Below are positions 52,182 to 62,327 of a stretch of DNA of 64,000 bases, one piece after another. The notes under the pieces are model-generated. The model was not told the origin of the DNA, searched no databases, and saw only the letters and a program-made list of their open reading frames with translations. Each line of letters begins with the position of its first letter. Position 1 is the first letter of the stretch. The position numbers and the translations under genes are program-made. The DNA comes from Vitreimonas flagellata. GTDB taxonomy: Bacteria; Pseudomonadota; Alphaproteobacteria; Caulobacterales; Aquidulcibacteraceae. Where the stretch lies: contig NZ_SBJL01000001.1 of the NCBI RefSeq assembly GCF_004634425.1, positions 1,500,046 through 1,564,045 on the forward strand, read 5' to 3'.

Positions 52182-53405
52182 ATGGAAAGTCACAGCCTCA
52201 TCGTCAATCTCGTCGCCGGTATCGCGCTTGCGTTCTTCTTCGGCGCCGCAGCGCAGCGTCTGCGCATCTCACCGCTGGTCGGCTATCTGATCGCCGGCGT
52301 CGCCGTAGGGCCGTTCACGCCAGGCTTCGTCGGCGACGCCGACCTCGCCATGCAATTCTCCGAGATCGGCGTGATCCTGCTGATGTTCGGCGTGGGTTTG
52401 AAATTCTCACTCGCGGATCTCTGGGCCGTGCGCGGCGTCGCGCTGCCAGGCGCGCTGGTGCAAATGACGGCCGCAACATTGCTCGGGTACGGCGTCGGCG
52501 CGCTCATGGGCTTGGGCGCGGCTGAATCGATCATGCTGGGCTTTTCGCTTTCGGTTGCGAGCACCGTCGTGCTGCTGCGCGCGCTCGAAGACCGGCACAT
52601 GGTGAAAACCGAAAACGGCCGCATCTGCGTCGGCTGGCTGGTGATTGAAGACATCGCCATCGTGCTCGGCATCGTCTTGTTGCCGACGCTGGCGACGATG
52701 GCCAACGGCAATGGCGGCATCTCGCTCACGACGGCGCTGTCGACGCTCGCGTTTACAATCGGCAAGATCGGCGTGTTCGTGGCGCTGATGCTGTTCGTCG
52801 GCGCGCGCTTCTTTCCGTGGTTGATCGTTCAGGTCGCTCATTTGAAATCGCGTGAGCTCATGTCGCTCGGCACGCTCACCCTCGCGCTCGGCATCGCCTG
52901 GGTCGCGTATGAGCTCTTCGACGCTTCTTTCGCGCTGGGCGCCTTCCTCGCCGGCGTCGTGCTCAATGGCACTAAGTTCACCCATAAGATCGCCGAAGAT
53001 TCGCTGCCATTGCGCGATACGTTCGCGGTGCTGTTCTTCGTCTCGGTCGGCATGTTGTTCGATCCGATGACATTGGTGCGCGAGCCTTTGGGCGTGCTCG
53101 CGATCGTCTTCATCATCATGATCGGCAAGAGCGCGGCGGCGCTTGCGATCACGACGCTCTACAAATTGCCACTGCGCACCGGGCTCATGATCGCAGCGTC
53201 TTTGGCGCAGATCGGCGAATTCTCCTTCGTGCTCGCCGGCATGGGCGTGCATTTGGAGCTGTTGTCGCAAGAGACCTACAATCTCATCCTCGCCGCGGCG
53301 CTCATCTCGATCGCGCTCAATCCGCTTCTGTTCGCCTTAGCCGAGCGCGTGGCCGACAAGAAGGACGGCCAGGAGAAGAATCCGCCGGCGAGGGCCACAG
53401 CCTAG
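52182..53405 (+). CDS. Cation:proton antiporter, Kef/YbaL membrane domain without RCK domain
   Basis: A 407-aa CPA2-type antiporter with about twelve membrane helices. Key features are LVGYLIAGVAVGPFTPG, FGVGLKFSLADLW and FSLSVASTVVLLRALED, then LVIEDIAIVLGIVLLP and FVSVGMLFDP, all typical of the KefB/YbaL family. The C-terminal cytosolic TrkA-N (RCK) domain found in YbaL and KefB is missing; the protein ends shortly after the last helix. The ATG at 52182 is used because it opens the first helix. A glycosyltransferase fragment follows directly. Confidence 0.88.
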   Translation: MESHSLIVNLVAGIALAFFFGAAAQRLRISPLVGYLIAGVAVGPFTPGFVGDADLAMQFSEIGVILLMFGVGLKFSLADLWAVRGVALPGALVQMTAATLLGYGVGALMGLGAAESIMLGFSLSVASTVVLLRALEDRHMVKTENGRICVGWLVIEDIAIVLGIVLLPTLATMANGNGGISLTTALSTLAFTIGKIGVFVALMLFVGARFFPWLIVQVAHLKSRELMSLGTLTLALGIAWVAYELFDASFALGAFLAGVVLNGTKFTHKIAEDSLPLRDTFAVLFFVSVGMLFDPMTLVREPLGVLAIVFIIMIGKSAAALAITTLYKLPLRTGLMIAASLAQIGEFSFVLAGMGVHLELLSQETYNLILAAALISIALNPLLFALAERVADKKDGQEKNPPARATA

Positions 53406-53418
53406 GGGCGAGATTTCG

Positions 53419-53712
53419 TCGCGATCTTCCCTTGCGCCGTCGGACTTCGCGCTGGCGCTGTTCGGCTATTGCGTTGCTTTGTTCGCGGCGCTGAGCGCGG
53501 TCGCGCCCTCCGGCAATCTCAGCCACATGCGCGCGGCGCTAAAGATGCCGTTCTATTGGCCGCTGGCGACGCTCGCGGCTTTGCGTGCGTTGTTTGAACT
53601 CGCGGTCCGCCCACATCATTGGGCCAAGACCGCGCATGGCGTCTCGCCGCGTACGCGCATGATTGCGCCCGCAGCCGCACCACCCGCAGACGCCCAACGC
53701 CTCGCCAGCTAA
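53419..53712 (+). pseudogene. Remnant of a glycosyltransferase C-terminus
   Basis: The frame reads LAPSDFALALFGYCVALFA, then MRAALKMPFYWPLATLAAL and RPHHWAKTAHGVS. The last part, a transmembrane pair followed by H-x-W-x-K-T-x-H-G, is the conserved C-terminal end of family 2 glycosyltransferases of the cellulose synthase/NodC group. No matching N-terminal or catalytic part precedes it: the antiporter gene is upstream. So it is a 5'-truncated remnant. A 77-codon ORF from the internal ATG at 53479 would be the only translatable piece. Confidence 0.7.
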
Positions 53713-54713
53713 AGCGCCTTCAGCAGCTTTGACAGCGCCTCGACATCTGCTTCCGGCTGGTTCCACGAGACGACCAGCCGCGCCTCGCCTTCGCTCCAAT
53801 CGTAGAAATCCGCCCCCGCCGCGCGTAGCTTCGCCAGTCTCTCCGCACCAACCTTGATGAAGACCTGATTGCTCTCCACCGGCACGCTCAGGAACGGCGC
53901 CGCCGCCTCGCCCAGCTTCGCCGCCAGCGCATTGGCGCGGCCGGCGAGCTTCAGCCAGAGGCCGTCGTTCAAATAGGCGAGGAATTGCGCCGCCGGGTAA
54001 CGGCCCTTGCAGATCAGATGACCACTACGCTTGCGCCGGCGCGCAATCTCCTCGGCGAGGTCCAAATCGAAGCAGACGATCGATTCCGCCAACAAGGCGC
54101 CATTCTTTGTCGCCCCGAACGACAACAAGTCCACGCCAGCGCGCCAGGTCACGTCTGCGGGTTTGCAGCCAAGTGCGACGATGGCGTTGGCGAAGCGCGC
54201 GCCGTCCATGTGCAGCGCGAGCCCCGCTTCCTTGGTGATCGCACCCAGCGCCGCCACCTCGTCGGCTTTGTAGATCGCGCCACGCTCCGTGGTTTGCGAT
54301 ATGGACACCGCGCTTGGCTTCACGGAATGAATACCACGTGCGTTGCGGCCGATGCCTTCGCGTAAGGCGTCCGGCGTCAACTTTGCGGCTTCGCCGTCAA
54401 CGAGCACCAGCTTGGCCCCACCAGAGAAGAATTCGGGCGCGCCGCACTCATCGCATTCGATATGCGCTTCGTGATGACAAATGATCGAACCCCATGGCGG
54501 CGTGACGCTGGCGAGCGCGATCGAGTTTGCCGCCGTGCCGCTCGCGACAGTGAACACACGCACGTCGCGCTCGAATAACGAGCTAAACGCTTCATCCATT
54601 TTGCGCGACCACGGATCTTCACCGTAGCCCACAACAGCGCCTTCGTTCACGCTTGTTAAGGCGGCGATGATTTCCGCAGCGGCGCTCGCTGTATTGTCCG
54701 ATCGAAAGTTCAT
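53709..54713 (-). CDS. ltaE: Low-specificity L-threonine aldolase
   Basis: A 334-aa PLP-dependent enzyme that cleaves threonine to glycine and acetaldehyde. FRSDNTASAAAEI at the N-terminus, the central HMDGARFANAIVALG (Asp for the cofactor pyridine) and LSFGATKNGALL (Schiff-base Lys) are characteristic. The enzyme is one of the usual supplies of glycine and one-carbon units. It is transcribed alone, converging with the glycosyltransferase remnant. Confidence 0.92.
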   Translation of the reverse strand: MNFRSDNTASAAAEIIAALTSVNEGAVVGYGEDPWSRKMDEAFSSLFERDVRVFTVASGTAANSIALASVTPPWGSIICHHEAHIECDECGAPEFFSGGAKLVLVDGEAAKLTPDALREGIGRNARGIHSVKPSAVSISQTTERGAIYKADEVAALGAITKEAGLALHMDGARFANAIVALGCKPADVTWRAGVDLLSFGATKNGALLAESIVCFDLDLAEEIARRRKRSGHLICKGRYPAAQFLAYLNDGLWLKLAGRANALAAKLGEAAAPFLSVPVESNQVFIKVGAERLAKLRAAGADFYDWSEGEARLVVSWNQPEADVEALSKLLKAL

Positions 54714-54872
54714 GCCCGTTTACCTTGCCCGCCGCACATCAACACATACTTCACAAACACACCTAAAACAGCGCGTTTTTCGTATCAAAACAGTACGAAA
54801 AAGGCACTCACGCGAACGCTTGATTTACAGAGCGCGATTAGGCTTAGCAGAAATTAGCCATTGGGGCGGGGC

Positions 54873-57200
54873 GTGCAATATTTCATCAACCATGCGGCGA
54901 TTGAACGCGCGACAGCGGAGGTCTTCTCCAGCTCGCGCACGCGCTACTATCTCTATGCGCTGATCGCGATCGCTGTTGGCGCAGCCGCTGGCTTGCCGCT
55001 TGGCGCCGTATGGTTCGGCCTCGCTTTGATGATCGATGAAATGCACAAATGGGCAAGCGCCAATGCGCGCGCGCTCGTTGGCGAAAACGCGAAAGGCCTG
55101 CATTTCACGCTCGATTTAGCGCAATCCGCGAGCCTTGCGGCCGCGCCTGGCATTCTCTGGTTTGAGCAGTCGCAGGTCGGCGCGCCGCTGGCCGCCACCA
55201 TGCTCGCCATGCTCTGCGCGCACACCGCTTTCTCCGCACGTCGTGGCCGCCTCTACGCGATCGCCATTTGCGCGCCTTACGCTCTGCTCGGCGCCGTGAT
55301 CTTGGCGAGCAGCGTCTCGCTTTCAACCTTCGCCGCGACGTTGGCGATGGGCGCGTGCGTCGCCTACGTGCTGGCAGCGGCCCTCCACCATGCGCATCGC
55401 GCCTCGCATGCGCGCGTTCAGGATGTGGAATGGCTACGCCAGCTCAATATGAGCTTCAGCAACGCCAATTCGGCCGCTTGGGAGATCGACTTCACACGCG
55501 AGCGTTTGGTTGGTGGCGATCGTCTCGCCGCCCTGCTCGGCCGCTCGATCACATTTACCGACATCGTCGACAACGCCTGCTTCGCGCCGCCCGAGGATCG
55601 CGCCCTGGTAAAATCAGCGTTTGCACCGACGCATGGCGCTGTGCGCCGCATCGCGCTGACGCACGACGTGGTTCGCGCCGATGGCTCGCGCGTTCGCGTA
55701 CGTCACCATGCCTTTGTCCGCACCACACCGGAAGGCGTCCCGATCCGCGTCACCTGCGTATCGCGCACCGGCGAACCCGTCGTCGCCACACCGGCGCTCC
55801 CGCGCGAAGTCCTCAGCGACGCGTCGACGGCGCTCCTGGCCCAAGGCGGAGCGCTGAAGACTCTGCGCAACGAACTCTCGCTTGCCGCTGAAATCAGCAC
55901 GCCGCTCGAAACGCTCTCGGCGGGGCTCTCTAGGATTCTCAGCACGCTCGCACACGGCGCCGTCGATATCGAGCGCGGTATCGATGATCTGGCGCACGCC
56001 CGTCACGCGGCTGAAAGCGCCAATCTCGCCAAGTCGCAATTCCTCGCCAATATGAGTCACGAACTGCGCACCCCGCTCAACGCCATCATCGGCTATGCGG
56101 AAATGTTGCAGGAAGACGCTGAGGACAATGGCGACAAGGCTTCCGTCCAGGATTTGCAGCGCATCCTGACCGCCGCAAAACACCTGCTGAGCCTGATCAA
56201 CGAAATTCTCGATCTCTCGAAAATCGAAGCTGGCCGCATGGATGTCAGCGCCGCTGAATTCGATCCGATCGAAACACTGAGCGAGCTGATCGGCACCGTT
56301 CGCCCTATCGCTGAGCAGAACGGCAATGTGGTCACGCTGCACAACAAGGCGCCGCATGGCCTGGCCACCACCGACTCGATGAAGCTGGGCCAGTGCGTGC
56401 TGAATCTGCTCTCAAACGCCGCCAAGTTCACCAAGAACGGCGCGATCGACGTGACCTACGATCGCCGCACTCATAACGGCGTCGAGCAAATCTTCGTCAC
56501 GGTGCGCGACACCGGCATCGGCATGTCGAGCGAGCATATGTCTCGCCTCTTCCAGCCGTTCGTGCAGGCGGACCCCAGCATCACGCAGCAATATGGCGGT
56601 ACGGGCCTGGGCCTAACCATCACGCGCCGCTTCGCGCAATTGCTGGGCGGCGATGTGAGCGTGGAAAGCACGCTCGGCCAAGGCTCGATGTTTACGCTAC
56701 ACGTGCCCGTGAATTTCGCCGATGCTTCGGCCGCGTTGGGCGCTGCAGCGAAAGTCGATGAGCTGCAGGGCACGGCGGATCAGCCGCTTGTGATCGTCAT
56801 CGAAGACGAGCCGGATGCGCGCGAACTCGCGGCGCGTGCGCTCACGCGTGCGGGCTTTGCGGTGCAGGGCGTTGGCGGCGGCGAAGCGGGCTTGGCGCTT
56901 GCGCGCGCGAAATCACCGGCTTTGGTGCTGCTCGACATCTTCTTGCCGGATCGCTCCGGCTGGCGTGTGCTGCAAAGCTTGAAGCACGATCCCGCGACGC
57001 AGGACATTCCAGTCGTGGTTCTCTCCGTGAACGAAGATCGCGGCCACGCGCTGGCGTTGGGCGCGGCCGAGCACATCGTGAAGCCGGCAGATCGCGACAT
57101 GCTGGCGGCCACAGTGATGCGCTACGCCCGCAAGCGCGCGCCAGATCAGCACGCGCCTGCGGCCAGCGTCACGCCGCTCGCGCAAAAGCAGGCAGGCTGA
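54873..57200 (+). CDS. Hybrid sensor histidine kinase with receiver domain
   Basis: A 775-aa membrane kinase. About six hydrophobic helices fill residues 15-185. A PAS-like input domain follows (about 195-300), then a dimerisation/phosphoacceptor domain with SHELRTPLNAIIGYAEM (catalytic His) and a HATPase with LGQCVLNLLSNAAKFT, DTGIGM and GTGLGLTI. The C-terminal receiver (about 645-760) has VIVIEDEPDAREL, LVLLDIFLPDRSG (phosphoacceptor Asp) and VKPADR. The GTG start at 54873 has GGGGCGGG upstream; a TTG four codons earlier is also possible. The cognate phosphotransfer partner is unknown. Confidence 0.92.
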   Translation: MQYFINHAAIERATAEVFSSSRTRYYLYALIAIAVGAAAGLPLGAVWFGLALMIDEMHKWASANARALVGENAKGLHFTLDLAQSASLAAAPGILWFEQSQVGAPLAATMLAMLCAHTAFSARRGRLYAIAICAPYALLGAVILASSVSLSTFAATLAMGACVAYVLAAALHHAHRASHARVQDVEWLRQLNMSFSNANSAAWEIDFTRERLVGGDRLAALLGRSITFTDIVDNACFAPPEDRALVKSAFAPTHGAVRRIALTHDVVRADGSRVRVRHHAFVRTTPEGVPIRVTCVSRTGEPVVATPALPREVLSDASTALLAQGGALKTLRNELSLAAEISTPLETLSAGLSRILSTLAHGAVDIERGIDDLAHARHAAESANLAKSQFLANMSHELRTPLNAIIGYAEMLQEDAEDNGDKASVQDLQRILTAAKHLLSLINEILDLSKIEAGRMDVSAAEFDPIETLSELIGTVRPIAEQNGNVVTLHNKAPHGLATTDSMKLGQCVLNLLSNAAKFTKNGAIDVTYDRRTHNGVEQIFVTVRDTGIGMSSEHMSRLFQPFVQADPSITQQYGGTGLGLTITRRFAQLLGGDVSVESTLGQGSMFTLHVPVNFADASAALGAAAKVDELQGTADQPLVIVIEDEPDARELAARALTRAGFAVQGVGGGEAGLALARAKSPALVLLDIFLPDRSGWRVLQSLKHDPATQDIPVVVLSVNEDRGHALALGAAEHIVKPADRDMLAATVMRYARKRAPDQHAPAASVTPLAQKQAG

Positions 57201-58622
57201 TTACGTCTCCGCGTGTGCGGCGACAACACGCGCGACCACTTCGGTGACGCGCTTGCCGGTCGGGATGTGCAAGAATTCGTTCGGACCGTGCGCGTTGGAG
57301 TGCGGCCCGAGCACGCCTGTGACCACGAATTGCGCTTCGGGGAATTTCTCTCCGAGCATGCCCATGAACGGGATCGAGCCGCCCTCACCCATCATGGCGA
57401 CCGGATTGCCGAACGCGGCGTGTGATGCGTCTTCCAGCGCGGCTTCAAGCCAGGCCGCCGTCTTTGGCGCGTTCCAACCCGAACCGGCCTTCTCGCCTTC
57501 ATAGACGACGCGGGCGCCATAGGGCGGATCGCGCTCAACGATTTCCTTCATGCGCTTGCTGGCTTTCACCGCATCCAAAGTCGGCGGGATGCGCATGGAG
57601 AGCTTCGCTTCGGTGAACGGACGCAGCACGTTGCCGGCGTCTAGTGGCGCTGGCGCGCCAGCGAAGCCCGTCACGGAGAGCGCAGGCCGCCAGGTGCGGT
57701 TCAGTACAAGCTCGGCGAGATCCGCGCCGGCAGGCTTCATGCCTTCGACAAACGGAAACTTCGCATAGACCTGATCACCCAAGGCCTGCGCCGCGACCTT
57801 CGCTTGGCGCACGCGCTCTTCGGGGATTGGCGCCTTAAGATCATCGACCACGATTTCGCCGGTCTCGACATTCTCCAAGCGCGCCAGCACTTGGCGTAGC
57901 ACACGGAAGCTCGACGGCACCACGCCGGACGCGTCGCCCGAGTGTACACCCTCTTCCAACACATCGACGCGCAACGTGCCACCCACCAAGCCGCGCAGGG
58001 ACGTCGTCACCCACAAGCGCTCATAATCGCCACAGCCGCTATCGAGGCAGACGACGAGCGAGACCGTGCCGATGCGATCGGCCAGAGCATCCATGTAGTA
58101 AGGCAAATCCGGCGAGCCGCTTTCTTCGCTGGCTTCGATCACGATCACTGCGCGCTTGTGCGGCACGCTTTGCTCTTTCAGCGCCAGCAATGCACCGAGG
58201 GCCCCAAACATGGCGTAGCCATCGTCCGCGCCGCCGCGACCGTACAGCTTGTCGCCTTCGATCACCGGAACCCAGGGGCCTTTGCCTTCGGCCCAACCGG
58301 TCATCTCCGGCTGCTTATCGAGGTGGCCGTAAAGCAGCACTGTGTCGCCGCTCACGCTGCCCGGCACGTCGATGAAGATCAGCGGTGTGCGGCCCGTTGC
58401 GCGCTCGACGCTCAACGTCGCGTTCAACGCCGGCAGCTTCTTCTCCGCCCAAGCCACGAAGAGCTGCACCGCCTGCTCCATATAGCCGTGCTTTTCCCAA
58501 TCGGGATCGAAGGACGGCGACTTGTTTGGAATGGCGATGTACTCGACCAAGGTCGGCACGATCTCGTCGTTCCAAAGCTTGTCGGTGAAGCTGCGCAATT
58601 GCGGGTGGGAAATCTCGGCCAT
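57201..58622 (-). CDS. M20 family metallopeptidase
   Basis: A 473-aa cytosolic M20-type peptidase. The metal-binding blocks VLLYGHLDKQPE (His and Asp), LYGRGGADDGYAMFGAL (bridging Asp), IEASEESGSPDLP (catalytic Glu) and a C-terminal HSNAHGPNEFLHI (His) are complete. The central lid domain around HSGDASGVVPSSF is also present. The length and blocks fit the carnosinase/cytosolic nonspecific dipeptidase branch. The start at 58622 is used because it begins the first conserved helix. Confidence 0.9.
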   Translation of the reverse strand: MAEISHPQLRSFTDKLWNDEIVPTLVEYIAIPNKSPSFDPDWEKHGYMEQAVQLFVAWAEKKLPALNATLSVERATGRTPLIFIDVPGSVSGDTVLLYGHLDKQPEMTGWAEGKGPWVPVIEGDKLYGRGGADDGYAMFGALGALLALKEQSVPHKRAVIVIEASEESGSPDLPYYMDALADRIGTVSLVVCLDSGCGDYERLWVTTSLRGLVGGTLRVDVLEEGVHSGDASGVVPSSFRVLRQVLARLENVETGEIVVDDLKAPIPEERVRQAKVAAQALGDQVYAKFPFVEGMKPAGADLAELVLNRTWRPALSVTGFAGAPAPLDAGNVLRPFTEAKLSMRIPPTLDAVKASKRMKEIVERDPPYGARVVYEGEKAGSGWNAPKTAAWLEAALEDASHAAFGNPVAMMGEGGSIPFMGMLGEKFPEAQFVVTGVLGPHSNAHGPNEFLHIPTGKRVTEVVARVVAAHAET

Positions 58623-58753
58623 GAACGGGCTCCTTTGCCTGGGTAGATAGAGCCGAAAGCGGCCGCTGACCATGCGTCAGGCGCAGGCTGACGTTGCGAA
58701 AAATTGTCTCCGCGTGCGCTGCGCGCGTAAGATCGCGGCTCACGGAGGAAACC

Positions 58754-60253
58754 ATGAGCGATAGCGCGCGTACGCCGGTGATTGTGGGCGTCGGCCAATT
58801 GAACGATCGGCCCGCCGATCCAATGGTCGGGCTCGACACGCTGGGGCTGATGGCGGCGGCGGCGCGGCTCGCAGAGGCGGATGCGGGCGGCGGCGCGTGG
58901 CTTGCCGAAATCGAGTCCATCGGCGTCGTGGACAATCTCTCCTTCCGCGAACTCGGCGACATCGTGCCCTTGCTCGCCGCCGAACTCGGCGCGACGCCGC
59001 GCATTGCCTACAAGACCAAATACCCAAGCGGCGCGAGCCCCATCCTGCTGCTCAACGAAGCCGCGCATCGCATCGCTAATGGCGAGATCACGAGCGCGCT
59101 CATTGCAGGCGGCGAGGCGCTCCGCACCGCCGCACAACGCACCGCGATGAAATCTGGCGACAAGGAATCCGATCACAACGCCATCCGCAGCATTCCGCAG
59201 CGCCGTGAGCCGACCTACGCGCAGCGTTACGGCTTGATCGCCCCCGTCGACATCTATCCGCTCTACGAAAACGCAACGCGCGCCGCGTGGGGTCAGAGCT
59301 TGGCCGACGCGCAAACCGAGAGCGGCGAAATCTGGTCGCGCTTTTCACAGGTGGCCGCGGCACACGATGGCGCTTGGATACGCAAACCCGTCAGCGCCGA
59401 AGACGTCGCACGCGTCTCCGCTGACAATCGCCCAATCGCTTTTCCCTACACCAAGCTGATGGTCGCCAACTCGTCGGTGAACCAGGGCGCTGCGTTTATC
59501 GTCACGTCTCTCGCTCAGGCGTTGCAACGCGGCATCCCTGAAGAACGGCTGATCTATGTCGGCCACGGCGCGGCGGCCGACGAATCGAACGACATCCTCG
59601 CCCGCGATCGCTTCGATCATTCCGCCAGCATGGCGGTTTCACTGCAGCGGACGCTGGACTTGAATGCCATCAAATCTGCAGAGCTGGATTGCGTAGAACT
59701 CTACTCTTGCTTCCCGTGCGTCCCGAAAATGGCGCGCCGGATCATCGACTGGCCGGTCGAAAAACCAGCCACCGTCTTCGGCGGTTTAACTTTCGGAGGT
59801 GGGCCGATCGGCAATTACATGAGCCATGCCGTGGTCGCGATGACGCAAAACCTGCGTGCGGGCGGCCAACACGGCCTGCTGTTCGCCAATGGCGGCTTCG
59901 CCACGCAGAACCATTCGATCATTATCAGCCGCGATCCGGCGCGCGCCGCAGTAAAACCAAGGGATTTTGACTATCAGGCCGAAGCGGACGCGCAACGCGA
60001 ACCCATCCCGCAACTCATAGCAAGCTATTCAGGCCCCGCAAAAGTGGAGACCTACACGGTGTTCTACGAACGCGATGGGCGTCCACGCGCGGGTGTCGTC
60101 GTTGGTAAAACACCTGCCGACGAACGCTTCCTCGCTAAAATTCCCGCCACGGACGAGAACGCCATTTCGTATCTCACTGACGGCAAAGCAGAACCTGTCG
60201 GCGCCTCGGGAACCGCCTTCGCCAGCGGCAACGAGACGCATTGGCGCTTTTAA
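58754..60253 (+). CDS. Thiolase-like acetyl-CoA acetyltransferase family protein
   Basis: A 499-aa member of the thiolase superfamily with a C-terminal extension. GVGQLNDRP, SIGVVDNLSFRELGDIV and the ELYSCFPCVPKMARRII stretch (second catalytic Cys and HG region equivalent) are typical of the long acetyl-CoA acetyltransferase group. In the nucleophile region, where ordinary thiolases carry Cys, this reads SGASPILLLNEAAH, so it lacks that Cys, as is usual in this subfamily. The actual reaction is therefore uncertain. GGAGGAAACC precedes the ATG at 58754. Confidence 0.85.
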   Translation: MSDSARTPVIVGVGQLNDRPADPMVGLDTLGLMAAAARLAEADAGGGAWLAEIESIGVVDNLSFRELGDIVPLLAAELGATPRIAYKTKYPSGASPILLLNEAAHRIANGEITSALIAGGEALRTAAQRTAMKSGDKESDHNAIRSIPQRREPTYAQRYGLIAPVDIYPLYENATRAAWGQSLADAQTESGEIWSRFSQVAAAHDGAWIRKPVSAEDVARVSADNRPIAFPYTKLMVANSSVNQGAAFIVTSLAQALQRGIPEERLIYVGHGAAADESNDILARDRFDHSASMAVSLQRTLDLNAIKSAELDCVELYSCFPCVPKMARRIIDWPVEKPATVFGGLTFGGGPIGNYMSHAVVAMTQNLRAGGQHGLLFANGGFATQNHSIIISRDPARAAVKPRDFDYQAEADAQREPIPQLIASYSGPAKVETYTVFYERDGRPRAGVVVGKTPADERFLAKIPATDENAISYLTDGKAEPVGASGTAFASGNETHWRF

Positions 60254-60387
60254 GGCGCCACATTCTTTAGCGTCGTCGCGAGGGCCCGCCCAAGCGATGG
60301 GCGGCGCATCGGCATTCACACGATGCATCTGTTGTCGTACTTACGTGTTTAAGCTGGTTGGCGCTTGATCGCGCTCCGGGGGATTCA

Positions 60388-62253
60388 TTGCCTTACGATC
60401 ACGCGACGACGCCGCAAATTCTGCCGCCCACGGCAAGTTTGGCGATGCCTACCCAGCGCGCTTCTCAGCCAGCGCAAGAGCCGCGCTGGTTTGAGTACAC
60501 GCCGATGTGGATGCGCCGCACCGCGCTGTTCACGGCGACCTTCGCTCTAACCATCGCCGCCTTCATGGCGCCGTTCGATCTCTTCGCCGGTGAAGGCTTC
60601 ACCTGGATCGAAGTGGTCGCACTCGTTCTATTCGGCCCGCTCTTCATCGGCATCTCGTGCTGGTTCTGCAGCGCGCTCGCAGGCTTCTTCCTGCTCGGCA
60701 CGCGCCGTGGCGACTTCTTCAAAGTTGAAGACATCGTCGGCGTCTCCAACCAACGCACCGCCCTGCTCGCCGTCGTCCGCAATGAGGATGTGGCTGCCGT
60801 CTATGCGCGCCTGCGCGCGATGGACAACGCACTCGCCCGTAAAGGCCTCTCTAGCCAGTTCGACTTCTTCGTACTGAGCGACACCAACAAGGAATTGGTC
60901 GCCGCCCAAGAAGGCCTCGCCGCCGTCAACGCAGCAGCCACGAGCCACAGCGCCTTCTATTATCGCCGCCGCAGCGCCAATATCGGGCGCAAGTCGGGCA
61001 ACGTCGCCGATTGGGTCCGCAATTTCGGCGGCGCGTACGAGTACATGATCGTGCTCGACGCCGACTCGCTGATGAGCGCCGAGCTGCTGCAAGCGCTGCC
61101 GACCTACATGGACTCGCGCCAAGACCTCGGCGTGCTGCAAACCATCCCAATGGGCTTTGGCGGCGACACGCTGTTTGCGCGTCACATGCAATTCGGCATC
61201 CGCCTCTATGGCCGCGTCGCCAGCGCAGGCGTTGCCTGGTGGACGGGCGCGGAAGGCCTCTATTGGGGCCACAACGCCATCCTGCGCACGCGCGCGTTTG
61301 CCGAAACGGCCGGCCTGCCACGCCTGCAAGGCGCTCCGCCGTTTGGCGGTGAAATCCTCAGCCACGACGTCATCGAAAGCATGTTCATGCGCCGCGCCGG
61401 TTGGGGCGTGGAAATGGCGCCGCTGCTCGACGGCTCGTTCGAACAATGCCCGCCGACCTTGGTCGATGAAGCCGTGCGCGACCGCCGCTGGTGCCAAGGC
61501 AACCTCCAGCACCTCGGCCTGATGCGCGCCGAGGGCCTCGGCTGGCTCGCCAAAGTGCAAATCGCGATGGCGGCGATGGTCTATTTCGCGGCGCCGCTCT
61601 GGCTGGCGTTCTTGAGCGCCGGCATTGCGTTGCGCCTCGAACAAGGCGCGCCTGAGCCGGGTGAGCCCTGGTTCTCCGGCCGCGCCGAGCAATTGCTCGA
61701 ACTGCATTGGAGCATCGTGCTCACGGTGGTGATGCTCTTCGGCCCGAAAGTGATGGGCGCACTCTTGATCCTCACGCGCCCGGAAGAACGCCGCGCCTTT
61801 GGCGGCGGGTATGCGGTGATCGCGGGCCTGTTCGGCGAACTCGTCATGTCGGCCGTGCTTGCGCCGATGCGCATGTTGTTCACCTGCCGCGCCGTGGCCG
61901 AGACACTGCTCGGCTTCGACAGCGGCTGGAATTCGCAACGCCGCTCCGCCGAAGCCGCACCGTGGACGGAAGCGTGGCGCTCATGCTGGTGGCACACAGC
62001 CATCGGCGTGTTCGTGCTGGCGCTCGCCGCGCCCTATTCGGATCTCGTGATCTGGACGGCGCCGATCCTGTTCGGCCTCGTCTTCAGCGTGCCGCTCACT
62101 GTGTTCACGTCGAGCGCGCAGGCGGGCTTCATGGCCGCACGCGCGGGCGTCTTCCTGACGCCGGAAGAAGTGGCCCCAGCCGCCGTGCTCGCCGCCGACG
62201 CCGGCCGCGTGGGCCCTGCGCTCACGCCAGAGCAGGCCGCGTCTTACGCTTGA
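60388..62253 (+). CDS. opgH: Glucans biosynthesis glucosyltransferase (OpgH/MdoH)
   Basis: A 621-aa inner-membrane family 2 glycosyltransferase making osmoregulated periplasmic glucans. The GT2 catalytic motifs VLDADSLMSAELL (DxD), SHDVIESMFMRRAGW and RDRRWCQGNLQHLGLM (QxxRW-like) are present, with two N-terminal and about five C-terminal membrane helices. The TTG start at 60388 has CCGGGGGA just upstream; a TTG 30 bases earlier is the alternative. opgG is not nearby. Confidence 0.9.
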   Translation: MPYDHATTPQILPPTASLAMPTQRASQPAQEPRWFEYTPMWMRRTALFTATFALTIAAFMAPFDLFAGEGFTWIEVVALVLFGPLFIGISCWFCSALAGFFLLGTRRGDFFKVEDIVGVSNQRTALLAVVRNEDVAAVYARLRAMDNALARKGLSSQFDFFVLSDTNKELVAAQEGLAAVNAAATSHSAFYYRRRSANIGRKSGNVADWVRNFGGAYEYMIVLDADSLMSAELLQALPTYMDSRQDLGVLQTIPMGFGGDTLFARHMQFGIRLYGRVASAGVAWWTGAEGLYWGHNAILRTRAFAETAGLPRLQGAPPFGGEILSHDVIESMFMRRAGWGVEMAPLLDGSFEQCPPTLVDEAVRDRRWCQGNLQHLGLMRAEGLGWLAKVQIAMAAMVYFAAPLWLAFLSAGIALRLEQGAPEPGEPWFSGRAEQLLELHWSIVLTVVMLFGPKVMGALLILTRPEERRAFGGGYAVIAGLFGELVMSAVLAPMRMLFTCRAVAETLLGFDSGWNSQRRSAEAAPWTEAWRSCWWHTAIGVFVLALAAPYSDLVIWTAPILFGLVFSVPLTVFTSSAQAGFMAARAGVFLTPEEVAPAAVLAADAGRVGPALTPEQAASYA

Positions 62254-62327
62254 GCCTTGGAGCGAGCCGCTCTCAGCGGCTCGCTTGCACCGCGCACCCA
62301 AAACCCGCTATCGGTCGCAGCGCGTTC

